Below, in pieces: positions 7,053 to 13,175 of a DNA stretch of 13,175 nt. This DNA comes from JBLFWJ01 sp047611425 (GTDB lineage Bacteria > Bacteroidota > Bacteroidia > UBA10329). The notes beneath the pieces are model-generated. The model ran no database searches. It had not been told where the DNA came from and worked only from the letters and a program-made list of their open reading frames with translations. Location: the NCBI GenBank assembly GCA_047611425.1, contig JBLFWJ010000088.1:1-13175 (forward strand), written 5' to 3'. Both the position numbers and the translations under genes were made by a program. Position 1 is the stretch's first letter. Each line of letters starts with the position of its first letter.

Positions 7053-9197
7053 TTATTCGCCTGGGTGGTAAATCCGTTCTGCATTCTTGTAGATTTCTTC
7101 CTTGTCCAAGCTCATCTTCTTCATTTTGTGCTCAGCAAATAGCTGCATCTGATCTGTATAGTGTGGACTATCCGGTTTGTTGCTCGCTCCGTATGAGTTG
7201 ATGCTTTCAATCTCAGGTCCATCATCTGTAAACTTCACAACTTGAACCAAGCCATCACCGGCAAACATTGGCAGCTTTCCATCTTCTCTTACTTTGCAAT
7301 ACACGGCTCTAATCATGTCAGGGCCCCCAGAAAGGCCGAACTCACGACCACCTCTAGAAAGTACTTGAACTTTACCTAACGGAATATCTATCGACCCAAA
7401 ATGCTTGATTAACCGATCCTTTGCCTTTTGCATGTTTTTCAAAACGAAGTCCTTTCTGATTGAATCATTTTCCTGAAGATCCTTTATGGCAACACTTCCG
7501 TCATTATGCATCAAATACATGGTGGTAAAAATGATTCCGGCATCAATATCATTCGTATCCCCGATAAAATTCCATCGGTTGAATTTCTTAATCACGTCTG
7601 CTAATTCAGGGTGATTTTCAGGCTTATAAGAGAAAACATCCTTGATCGGATATTTCTTCATGAAGATCAACGAATCCGGAAATGCAATATCGAATTTCAG
7701 ATTCTTCACACCCTCATAATCTATTGACGACAATTGCTCAAGAATCTCTTTACTACGGTATCCGCGGTTGGTTCTCTTATCAGATTCATAGCCGATGCTG
7801 ACGGGAAAGGTACTTGGGTCACAAACCTCATCCTCACACGTGTTGTTGTAAATGGAGTTGTTTGTGTTAAACACGTAACCACAGTCTGGGTTTAGGTTCT
7901 GGGCGAGGTTGCTTTCCGGGACGTATTCATTCCAAAGCGTTGCGGATGTATCCCCAGGCAAAACCATTTTCCAGTCAAAATTTGGATCCCGTTTAGGAAC
8001 CTTGCCGTTGGCTATAAAGAAGATAGTGTCTCTCTTATCAGCGTATGTCACATTCTGCATGGATATTCCTTGAATATCGAGCGCTCTTCGGAATTCGTTG
8101 TAGTTGGTCGCCTTGTTCATTCTGTACCATTGTTCGGCTGTCTTAATCTCGAAGAAAGATGGCATCCTAAGTGAGAAAACGCCATGTTCTGTAATTAGAG
8201 TAGGGCCGTACTTGCTCCACCAGAACTTCTTCTTAATCCTAATTCTGAATTTCTTGTTCTTACCCAATCCTATGCGAAGCTTGGCTCGCTTGGTTTCTAG
8301 TTTGTGCCATTCTCCGTCATACTTGTACCACATTTTCTTCTTAGGGTGCATGTTCAACTTGTAGGTGTCTTTCAAATCCAAGTCTCCTGTTGTGTGGGCC
8401 CAACTGATGTTAGGGTTTGTACCGTGAAAAACCGAAACGCCACCATGGAACAGACCACCGGTAATGTTCCAACCTTCTTCGCTGTGTACATGTGCTTCGT
8501 ACCAAGATAAAAGTCCGTCTATGGGTTGATGGGCATTAATCACGTGGTAAGTATTACCATGATCAGTTAATTGAGAATTGAACGCGTATGCGTTAGACCC
8601 TTGCATCGGGTCATTAATCTCTTTTGGGATCTGCTTGAGCACATTTCCATTCAAAATATTCTTGATGCCTCCATCAACTCCACCCATCAGGCTTTGAGCC
8701 AGCATGTATCCAACAAGTACTTCTTCTGGTGTTATTGGAAAGGCTTTTTTGTACCACAATTCCTCTGGGTGAGCAGCAGCATAAGCGTTTGAACCTTGGC
8801 AAGCGCCTTCCAAAACAAGCTTAAATTCAGGGCTGACATCTGCTTCATAATGATCTCCAACAAAGTCGTGCAATCCCATTAATTGTACGGCATAATCAAT
8901 CTTCGCACCTTCTACACCTTGCTTGAACCCGAGGTAACCTTTAATGGCCATCATCATAAACTGAAGATTCTCCATATCATCTTCAGCCGTTGCCCATTGC
9001 AGGCCATAGGCTACTTCAGCATCTGTTTCTGCGAAAATGTGGGGTACTCCAAATTTGTCTCGAACGATGTCAATCTTAGAAGGATCAATCTTTTGCTGAG
9101 GTTCGTATTTGAACGTTCTAACCTGTGAATTTGCATTGGGAAGTAGGGTAGTCGCCATTAGTATTAGCAACAACAATTTGCGGTGAAGGGAATTCAT
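7053..9197 (-). CDS. Secreted penicillin acylase family (S45) hydrolase
   Basis: Amide hydrolase of the N-terminal nucleophile superfamily, made as a precursor that cuts itself into alpha and beta chains in the periplasm. From ATG 9197 the product is 714 aa with a signal peptide (MNSLHRKLLLLILMATTLLPNANSQ). The alpha part holds VRDKFGVPHIFAETDAEVAYGLQWATAEDD (about 45-74), typical of the family, and QGSNAYAAA (134-142), equivalent to the usual GVNAYLA. The autocleavage site is Gly200-Ser201 in MQGSNAYAF, making Ser201 the nucleophile. NAHQP (221-225) and NPNISWAHTTGDLDLKD (261-277) correspond to conserved beta-chain segments, the latter probably including the oxyanion-hole asparagine. Family members cleave penicillins, acyl-homoserine lactones or other amides; the substrate cannot be read here. 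An upstream in-frame ATG at 9254 is rejected because it precedes a promoter element and buries the signal peptide. It lies 75 bp after the desaturase stop. Confidence 0.9.
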   Translation of the reverse strand: MNSLHRKLLLLILMATTLLPNANSQVRTFKYEPQQKIDPSKIDIVRDKFGVPHIFAETDAEVAYGLQWATAEDDMENLQFMMMAIKGYLGFKQGVEGAKIDYAVQLMGLHDFVGDHYEADVSPEFKLVLEGACQGSNAYAAAHPEELWYKKAFPITPEEVLVGYMLAQSLMGGVDGGIKNILNGNVLKQIPKEINDPMQGSNAYAFNSQLTDHGNTYHVINAHQPIDGLLSWYEAHVHSEEGWNITGGLFHGGVSVFHGTNPNISWAHTTGDLDLKDTYKLNMHPKKKMWYKYDGEWHKLETKRAKLRIGLGKNKKFRIRIKKKFWWSKYGPTLITEHGVFSLRMPSFFEIKTAEQWYRMNKATNYNEFRRALDIQGISMQNVTYADKRDTIFFIANGKVPKRDPNFDWKMVLPGDTSATLWNEYVPESNLAQNLNPDCGYVFNTNNSIYNNTCEDEVCDPSTFPVSIGYESDKRTNRGYRSKEILEQLSSIDYEGVKNLKFDIAFPDSLIFMKKYPIKDVFSYKPENHPELADVIKKFNRWNFIGDTNDIDAGIIFTTMYLMHNDGSVAIKDLQENDSIRKDFVLKNMQKAKDRLIKHFGSIDIPLGKVQVLSRGGREFGLSGGPDMIRAVYCKVREDGKLPMFAGDGLVQVVKFTDDGPEIESINSYGASNKPDSPHYTDQMQLFAEHKMKKMSLDKEEIYKNAERIYHPGE

Positions 9198-9233
9198 AAA
9201 AGGGGTTGGAGTTTGAATTACAATGCGTGCATC

Positions 9234-9241
9234 CAAAATTA
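9234..9241 (-). promoter_or_regulatory. Candidate -7 promoter element for the acylase gene
   Basis: On the minus strand the bases read TAATTTTG, an exact match to TAnnTTTG, 36 bases before the ATG at 9197. It would give a leader of about 30 bases. No TTG stands at the usual -33 distance, so support is partial. It argues against the upstream ATG at 9254 as the translation start. Confidence 0.45.
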
Positions 9242-9272
9242 AAAAGATCCCCAACGTGTGTAAGGAATTACC

Positions 9273-10223
9273 TCAACTGGCTTGATTGCCTTCTACTCCT
9301 AGAGCGTATTTGTTTTTCGAAAGGTCTGCTACAGGTACCCAATCTTCATCATCCTTTACCGGTGGAAGAACCAAAGGCATACCCAGGTAATCTAGACGCT
9401 TTGCGGGATAGATGCAGGTTTTCCAGAGATATGTAAACAGGTTTGTTGGCTCCAAATTAGGATGGATATGCGGAGAAATTTTCTTGTAATGGTATTCTGG
9501 AAGAAGGCTCCAATGTAGGTGTGGCACCTCATGATGGGCTCCGTGAAAACCATTATTGAAGGCCAAGAAGTTGATTGTGCTTCCAATGAAATTTCGTGAG
9601 TGATTGTATTTGTGATGCTCATCGCAACCATCGTGTTGCCAAAAGTTTGTACCCACAATTCCCCAAGCAGCATAAACATGTGGAATGAAGATGAGGGGCA
9701 ATGCCAACTCCCAATTGTAGAACAGCAAACCGAACTTGGTTCCTTGAGCCAGGGCCATTTCAAACACATACTGACGAAACCACTTTGGTCGTTCCTTTCG
9801 CATTCTAGCGGCAAAAACGTTCTCATCCCTCATTATCCCGGGTGCCATTCTAAAGAAGAAAAACAACTGGTTAAGCAGGTTCCATTTGAAGCGCATCTTG
9901 TCTGTTCGGATTCGATCCAACGGTGTTTGGGTATGTTGATGATGGCTGAAATTATGTCCCGGTACATACGCACTTACAGAATGGCCATATGTAAATGAGA
10001 GTACAACCTGAGCAACCTTGTTTGCCCATCGTGCTTTAAACATTGGGCAATGAATGGTATTGTGAATGATCACAGCACAGATAAACGACAGCGTACACAG
10101 TAAAAAGACAACCGGAATTCTCAGCAACCACGATTCTGGAAAATAGAGCCAAGCCAAGGCTGTAGATGTGAAATAGAGTGCTACGGCTATCAACGTTCTT
10201 ATGTCGGCACTGTACTTTAACAT
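9273..10223 (-). CDS. Membrane fatty acid desaturase family protein
   Basis: Integral membrane di-iron oxygenase, expected to desaturate or hydroxylate an acyl chain or similar lipid. The 316-residue product has hydrophobic segments around residues 8-28, 34-54, 66-80 and 165-192. The histidine boxes are HNTIH (54-58), HNFSHH (90-95) and FHGAHHEVPHLH (226-237, box H227-H230-H231), with a further QHDGCDEHH (196-204). This spacing fits the fatty acid desaturase superfamily, which also contains carotenoid ketolases/hydroxylases and alkane hydroxylases, so the exact reaction is open. It starts at ATG 10223, divergent from the MFS operon across an 84-bp gap, and the acylase gene lies downstream in the same direction, so readthrough is possible. 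Confidence 0.85.
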   Translation of the reverse strand: MLKYSADIRTLIAVALYFTSTALAWLYFPESWLLRIPVVFLLCTLSFICAVIIHNTIHCPMFKARWANKVAQVVLSFTYGHSVSAYVPGHNFSHHQHTQTPLDRIRTDKMRFKWNLLNQLFFFFRMAPGIMRDENVFAARMRKERPKWFRQYVFEMALAQGTKFGLLFYNWELALPLIFIPHVYAAWGIVGTNFWQHDGCDEHHKYNHSRNFIGSTINFLAFNNGFHGAHHEVPHLHWSLLPEYHYKKISPHIHPNLEPTNLFTYLWKTCIYPAKRLDYLGMPLVLPPVKDDEDWVPVADLSKNKYALGVEGNQAS

Positions 10224-10307
10224 GGCCGCAAATTACATGATCACTTTACAAGATGGGGTTTTGAATTCTGATTTTCATCAGTTGGAAGAACCTACCTTGG
10301 CTGCTTC
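10224..10307. promoter_or_regulatory. Divergent promoter region (desaturase / MFS operon)
   Basis: An 84-bp gap must hold both promoters. A 5-bp inverted repeat with a TTTC loop (10268-10272/10277-10281) lies near the middle and could be an operator. On the plus strand TACCTTGG (10293-10300) is one mismatch from TAnnTTTG, eight bases before the MFS ATG. On the minus strand TAATTTG lies just before the desaturase start but is one base short of the consensus. No convincing -33 elements. Confidence 0.3.
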
Positions 10308-11522
10308 ATGAACTCGGAAAAGCGCTCACTCTTATTCATCTTCGTCACCGTACTGGTAGACGTGATTGGAGTAGCAGTTATCATTCCCGTTATTCCAGAA
10401 TTGATTGGAAATTTGGCAGAGGTTTCTAATGCTGAAGCTGCGTCCATTGGTGGATTAATGATGGTGGCATTTTCGGCCATGCAATTTCTGTTTGCTCCGG
10501 TTATGGGAGAGTTAAGCGATCGCTTTGGAAGGCGTCCCATTCTCTTGATTTCGTTGTTCGGACTAGGGCTAGATTACTTGTTTCACGCTTATGCGCCAAC
10601 AATTGTCTGGCTTTTTATCGGAAGGTTAATCGCTGGTGTCTGTGGAGCAACTATTACTGTGGCCAACGCTTATATCGCTGATGTAAGTACGCCCGAAAAC
10701 AAGGCCAAGAATTTTGGAATGATCGGTGCTGCCTTCGGCCTTGGATTTATTTTGGGACCGGTGATAGGTGGCGTCTTCGGTGAATACTTTGGATTCAGGG
10801 CACCATTCTATGTCTCAGCAGGATTGGCCTTAGCGAACTTCGCGTATGGCTTCTTCATTCTTCCAGAATCGTTGCCAAAAGACAAGCGAAGAGCCATTAA
10901 TTACCGGAACATGATTCCTGGTAAATCGTTATTAAACTTAGGGAAATACAAGGCATTTGGAGGATTGTTGCTGGCGTTTTTCTTGTCGCATTTGGCGGGT
11001 CAAGCAATGCCATCAACATGGACATTCTTCACCATTGAGAAATTTGGTTGGAGCGAAATTGAAATAGGAGCAAGTCTGGCTGCCGTTGGTTTTATGGTAG
11101 TGCTCGTGCAAGCCGTGTTGCTCGGATGGTTTGTGAAGCGGCTAGGGCCTAACCGGGTAATCAAATTGGGATTCCTTTTTTGGACTACAGGAATGATCTT
11201 GTTTTCAATGGCATCTCAGTCATGGCAGATGTATGCCTTTCTTATTCCATACGCACTTGGTGGAATTGCGGGACCAACCATCCAAAGTTTACTCTCCAAT
11301 AATGTACCCCAGACCGAACAGGGGAACTTGCAAGGAGCATTGACAAGTATGATCAGTTTAACTGCCATTATTGGGCCGCTAATGCACACCCAGCTTTTCT
11401 ATTTCTTCTCAGGAGATCAAGCACCTTTTTACTTTCCAGGGGCACCATTTGCTATGGGAGCTGGCTTATTAGTGATAGGCAGCATTTTGGCGATTCTCGC
11501 CATGAATCGACTTAAGGCGTAA
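10308..11522 (+). CDS. TetA-like MFS transporter (TCR/Tet family)
   Basis: Inner membrane proton-coupled exporter with twelve expected helices, 404 aa, the usual length for this family. Helix 1 carries DVIGVAVIIPVIPEL (18-32). Motif A is GELSDRFGRRP (67-77) between helices 2 and 3. Motif B lies around 105-111 (GRLIAGVCG), and motif C is GFILGPVIGG (146-155), the signature of antiporter-type exporters. The stretch YIADVSTPENKAKNFGMIGAAFGLGF is closely TetA-like. It heads a two-gene unit: its TAA (11520-11522) is followed with no gap by the ATG of the next MFS gene. Tetracycline resistance should not be inferred; chromosomal relatives in Bacteroidota have unknown substrates. Confidence 0.88.
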   Translation: MNSEKRSLLFIFVTVLVDVIGVAVIIPVIPELIGNLAEVSNAEAASIGGLMMVAFSAMQFLFAPVMGELSDRFGRRPILLISLFGLGLDYLFHAYAPTIVWLFIGRLIAGVCGATITVANAYIADVSTPENKAKNFGMIGAAFGLGFILGPVIGGVFGEYFGFRAPFYVSAGLALANFAYGFFILPESLPKDKRRAINYRNMIPGKSLLNLGKYKAFGGLLLAFFLSHLAGQAMPSTWTFFTIEKFGWSEIEIGASLAAVGFMVVLVQAVLLGWFVKRLGPNRVIKLGFLFWTTGMILFSMASQSWQMYAFLIPYALGGIAGPTIQSLLSNNVPQTEQGNLQGALTSMISLTAIIGPLMHTQLFYFFSGDQAPFYFPGAPFAMGAGLLVIGSILAILAMNRLKA

Positions 11523-12779
11523 ATGAGGAATTGGGTCAAACGATATCGCTCCATTCTGATAATTGTACTTGCTGGTGAGTCTGTTTTCCTACTACCATTT
11601 GTACTGGCAAGAGTTTTTCGCCCAACGCTGATGGAGGTTTTCCAGATTAACAATTTTGAACTGGGTACTTTCTTCTCAGTGTATGGAATGATTGCTGTTG
11701 CAGCGTATTTCTTCGGTGGGCCATTAGCTGATCGATTTGCCGCTTCCAAGCTAATGTCGGTTGCTTTGGGATTAACTGGATTGGGCGGTTTTTATCTCTC
11801 AACCATTCCTAGTCCGGCAGAAATGAAATGGCTATACGGCTATTGGGGTTGTACTACTATTTTGCTCTTTTGGGCTGCCATGTTGCGTGCCACGCGAAAA
11901 TGGGGTGGGAAGCTGGATCAAGGCAAAGCATTCGGGTATTTGGATGGAGGAAGAGGCCTAACAGCGGCTTTAATTGGAATGGTGGCCGTTTCTATTTTCT
12001 CGATGCTTTTGCCTCAAGAAGTAAGCGAGGCAACGTATGAGCAACGCGTATCGGCATTTCAGTCTGTCATTTTCGGATGTTCAACATTCGTTATTCTGGT
12101 TTCCTTCTTAGTAAGGTTCGGAATACAATCTGACCCAACTGAACTTTCGCAAACGAAGCCTTCATTGTCATTCAAATCAGTGAAGCAAGTTTTGAAATTA
12201 AAAGGAGTTTGGATCCAATCAATAATAATTGTCTGCGCATATTCTGGGTATAAAGTTTCAGACGATTTTACCCTGATGGCGAAAGATCTCTTGAATTACA
12301 ATGCCGTAGAGTCGGCCATGGTTGGATCTTTGATGCTCTGGATAAGACCCATTGCTGCCATATCTGCGGGGTTTCTAGCCGATCGATTCAACACAACCAA
12401 AATGATTACGGTGAGTTTTGGACTGATGGTTTTTGGTGGATTAATGATTGGAACAGGAGCGGCTGATGGGGGAGTAGCATGGATGGTTTTTCTAGCCATT
12501 ATTTCCTCGGCACTGGGGATGTTCGCAATGCGCGGACTCTATTTCGCGATAATGGAAGAATTGAAAATCCCGTTTCCAGTAACAGGAACAGCAATCGGTG
12601 TTGCCTCAATTATTGGGTATACACCGGATATTTACATGGGACCATTAATGGGAACTCTTTTAGACAATTCGCCAGGAGTTATTGGCCATCAACATGTATT
12701 CCTTTTGTTGGCAGGGTTCGCTTCAGTTGGATTACTGTCGGTCCTGGTCTTAAAGAAGGTTATGTATGACGTCAGCTAA
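11523..12779 (+). CDS. MFS transporter, YihN-like
   Basis: Second inner membrane MFS carrier, 418 aa, of a different subfamily from its neighbour. The N-terminus (NWVKRYRSILIIVLAGESVFLLPFVLARVFRPT) and GTFFSVYGMIAVAAYFFGGPLADRF (48-72) resemble the YihN group, with a reduced motif A (GGPLADRF). A second motif-A-like GFLADRFNTTK lies in the C-terminal half near 285-295, and a charged loop (about 200-220) divides the halves. It starts directly on the base after the upstream stop codon, so translation is probably coupled. The gene ends with TAA at 12779, and a palindromic terminator follows 43 bases later. Substrate unknown. Confidence 0.85.
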   Translation: MRNWVKRYRSILIIVLAGESVFLLPFVLARVFRPTLMEVFQINNFELGTFFSVYGMIAVAAYFFGGPLADRFAASKLMSVALGLTGLGGFYLSTIPSPAEMKWLYGYWGCTTILLFWAAMLRATRKWGGKLDQGKAFGYLDGGRGLTAALIGMVAVSIFSMLLPQEVSEATYEQRVSAFQSVIFGCSTFVILVSFLVRFGIQSDPTELSQTKPSLSFKSVKQVLKLKGVWIQSIIIVCAYSGYKVSDDFTLMAKDLLNYNAVESAMVGSLMLWIRPIAAISAGFLADRFNTTKMITVSFGLMVFGGLMIGTGAADGGVAWMVFLAIISSALGMFAMRGLYFAIMEELKIPFPVTGTAIGVASIIGYTPDIYMGPLMGTLLDNSPGVIGHQHVFLLLAGFASVGLLSVLVLKKVMYDVS

Positions 12780-12822
12780 AAGTGTACTGCTAAAGGGATA
12801 GTGTTAAGTGACACTTGAATAC

Positions 12823-12850
12823 CTTCAAAGCATGCTTTGAAGATTTTATC
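12823..12850 (+). terminator. Palindromic terminator after the MFS operon
   Basis: 12823-12842 is a perfect 20-base palindrome (an 8-bp stem with a CATG loop when folded) followed by ATTTTATC, consistent with an intrinsic terminator for the two MFS genes. A smaller 5-bp hairpin (12800-12804/12811-12815, loop TAAGTG) lies just upstream. Confidence 0.6.
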
Positions 12851-13004
12851 AAACCTTTAAAAGTTACACAATGGGAAGACCCCGAAAAAGGATCTGCAGA
12901 CCTGCTTGGGACCTACCCGAACCATTGAATACCCATAGGCTCTGAAAAGGGCTTTCTGCCACACCCACACCCACACCCCGCTACCGAAGCTTGAGTCAAC
13001 ACTT
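12851..13004. other. Non-coding, GC-richer stretch of unknown function
   Basis: The 154 bases between the palindromic terminator and the next hairpin are richer in G+C and runs of C than the flanking genes. A 6-bp inverted repeat (12869-12874/12922-12927) brackets a segment rich in short pairings. A plus-strand ORF of 24 codons (12871-12945, beginning MGRPRKR) and an ATG-poor minus-strand open frame exist, but neither looks like a protein I know. It could be a structured RNA or a dispersed repeat; only a genome-wide comparison would tell. Confidence 0.35.
12961..12978 (+). repeat. (ACACCC)x3 tandem repeat
   Basis: Three perfect ACACCC units, followed by another C. On the minus strand this gives three G-runs of three or more plus a GG, each separated by TGT: nearly a G-quadruplex motif (two-tetrad possible, three-tetrad one G short). 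Confidence 0.7.
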
Positions 13005-13043
13005 GCTCTAATCAAGTGCGGCCTTACCGCACTTCATTAGAGC
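13005..13043. terminator. Long hairpin beside the 3' end of the right-edge gene
   Basis: Arms 13005-13021 and 13027-13043 pair over 17 positions with a single C-C mismatch (13013/13035) and a 5-nt loop CCTTA. The arm ends exactly against the leftward stop codon at 13044-13046. On the plus strand TTATTTG follows, a weak T-tract; on the minus strand there is none. An alternative 6-bp pairing (13000-13005/13013-13018) competes with it. Probably ends or protects the transcript of the leftward gene. Confidence 0.55.
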
Positions 13044-13175
13044 TTATTTGTTGGCATTTCGTTTTTGATTTTCAAATTCTTCTGTCCTTTTTATTTGCTC
13101 TTCGAGATTCCATTCAAAGTCAAATCGATTTTTCAGGAATTCCGCGATTGGCTCAAGTCCAATTTCAGCTCGTCT
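13044..13175 (-). CDS. 3' end of an unrecognised leftward gene (partial)
   Basis: An uninterrupted frame enters from the right edge and ends at TAA (13046-13044), giving 43 C-terminal residues that begin RRAEIGLEPIAEFLKNRF and continue with DFEWNLEEQIKRTEEFENQK. The composition (charged, helical, no stops) looks like real protein, and a strong hairpin sits directly after the stop. Start and the bulk of the gene are outside the window. I do not recognise the family. Confidence 0.6.
   Translation of the reverse strand, partial: RRAEIGLEPIAEFLKNRFDFEWNLEEQIKRTEEFENQKRNANK

Noticed and set aside
9392..9826. 144-codon minus-strand ORF inside the desaturase gene
   Set aside because: Out-of-frame shadow of the desaturase, which has intact histidine boxes and a full-length frame.
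9600..9998. 132-codon plus-strand ORF opposite the desaturase
   Set aside because: Antisense shadow with no family resemblance and no start signals.
12871..12945. 24-codon ORF beginning MGRPRKR, AT-hook-like
   Set aside because: Too short, low-complexity start, no recognisable family; the bases are better explained by a structured non-coding stretch.
12961..12978. Tandem ACACCC as a CRISPR or minisatellite array
   Set aside because: Only three 6-base units with no spacers and no cas genes.
12845..13030. Open minus-strand frame across the ACACCC repeat
   Set aside because: Runs through the hairpin with a Val-Trp repeat created by the tandem repeat and has no good start codon.
13005..13043. 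Hairpin as an integron attC site
   Set aside because: Lacks the GTTRRRY core and the paired R/L boxes; no integrase seen.

Overview
The window looks like chromosome of a marine or aquatic Bacteroidota, most likely Flavobacteriales. Several signs point there: a cobalamin riboswitch feeding a TonB receptor/surface-lipoprotein pair, a type IX secretion (T9SS) C-terminal sorting domain, signal peptides ending in Ser-Gln, TAnnTTTG-type -7 promoter elements, and lack of reliance on Shine-Dalgarno sites. Base composition is moderate and coding is dense. There are no rRNA or complete tRNA genes, no CRISPR array and no transposase.

Left part (1-3171): a cobalamin riboswitch (about 10-207) leads into a BtuB-type TonB-dependent receptor and, overlapping it by four bases, a BtuG-like beta-propeller lipoprotein. 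This is a vitamin B12 capture-and-import operon under B12 feedback control. A long hairpin (3191-3226) closes it and abuts the start of the next gene.

Middle (3232-6616): a RecQ-family helicase of the Bacteroidota type, with its four-cysteine zinc cluster near the C-terminus, then a secreted choice-of-anchor-B repeat protein with a T9SS tail. From 6617 to 7052 lies a 436-bp gap with no convincing protein gene. It holds a long 5' stem-loop (6674-6729), competing internal hairpins and a strong intrinsic terminator (6950-6986). I read it as a candidate stand-alone structured RNA, the least explained object in the window.

Right part: two leftward genes, a membrane fatty acid desaturase (10223-9273) and a secreted penicillin-acylase-family N-terminal nucleophile hydrolase (9197-7053). 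Diverging from them are two rightward MFS transporters joined with zero spacing: a TetA-like drug transporter and a YihN-like one. After these come a palindromic terminator (12823-12842), a non-coding structured stretch with a (ACACCC)x3 tract, a second perfect-looking long hairpin (13005-13043), and the 3' end of a leftward gene cut by the window edge.

Most genes are individually ordinary. The B12 operon is a clear functional unit; the desaturase/acylase pair and the MFS pair are plausible co-acting units, but their substrates cannot be read from sequence.
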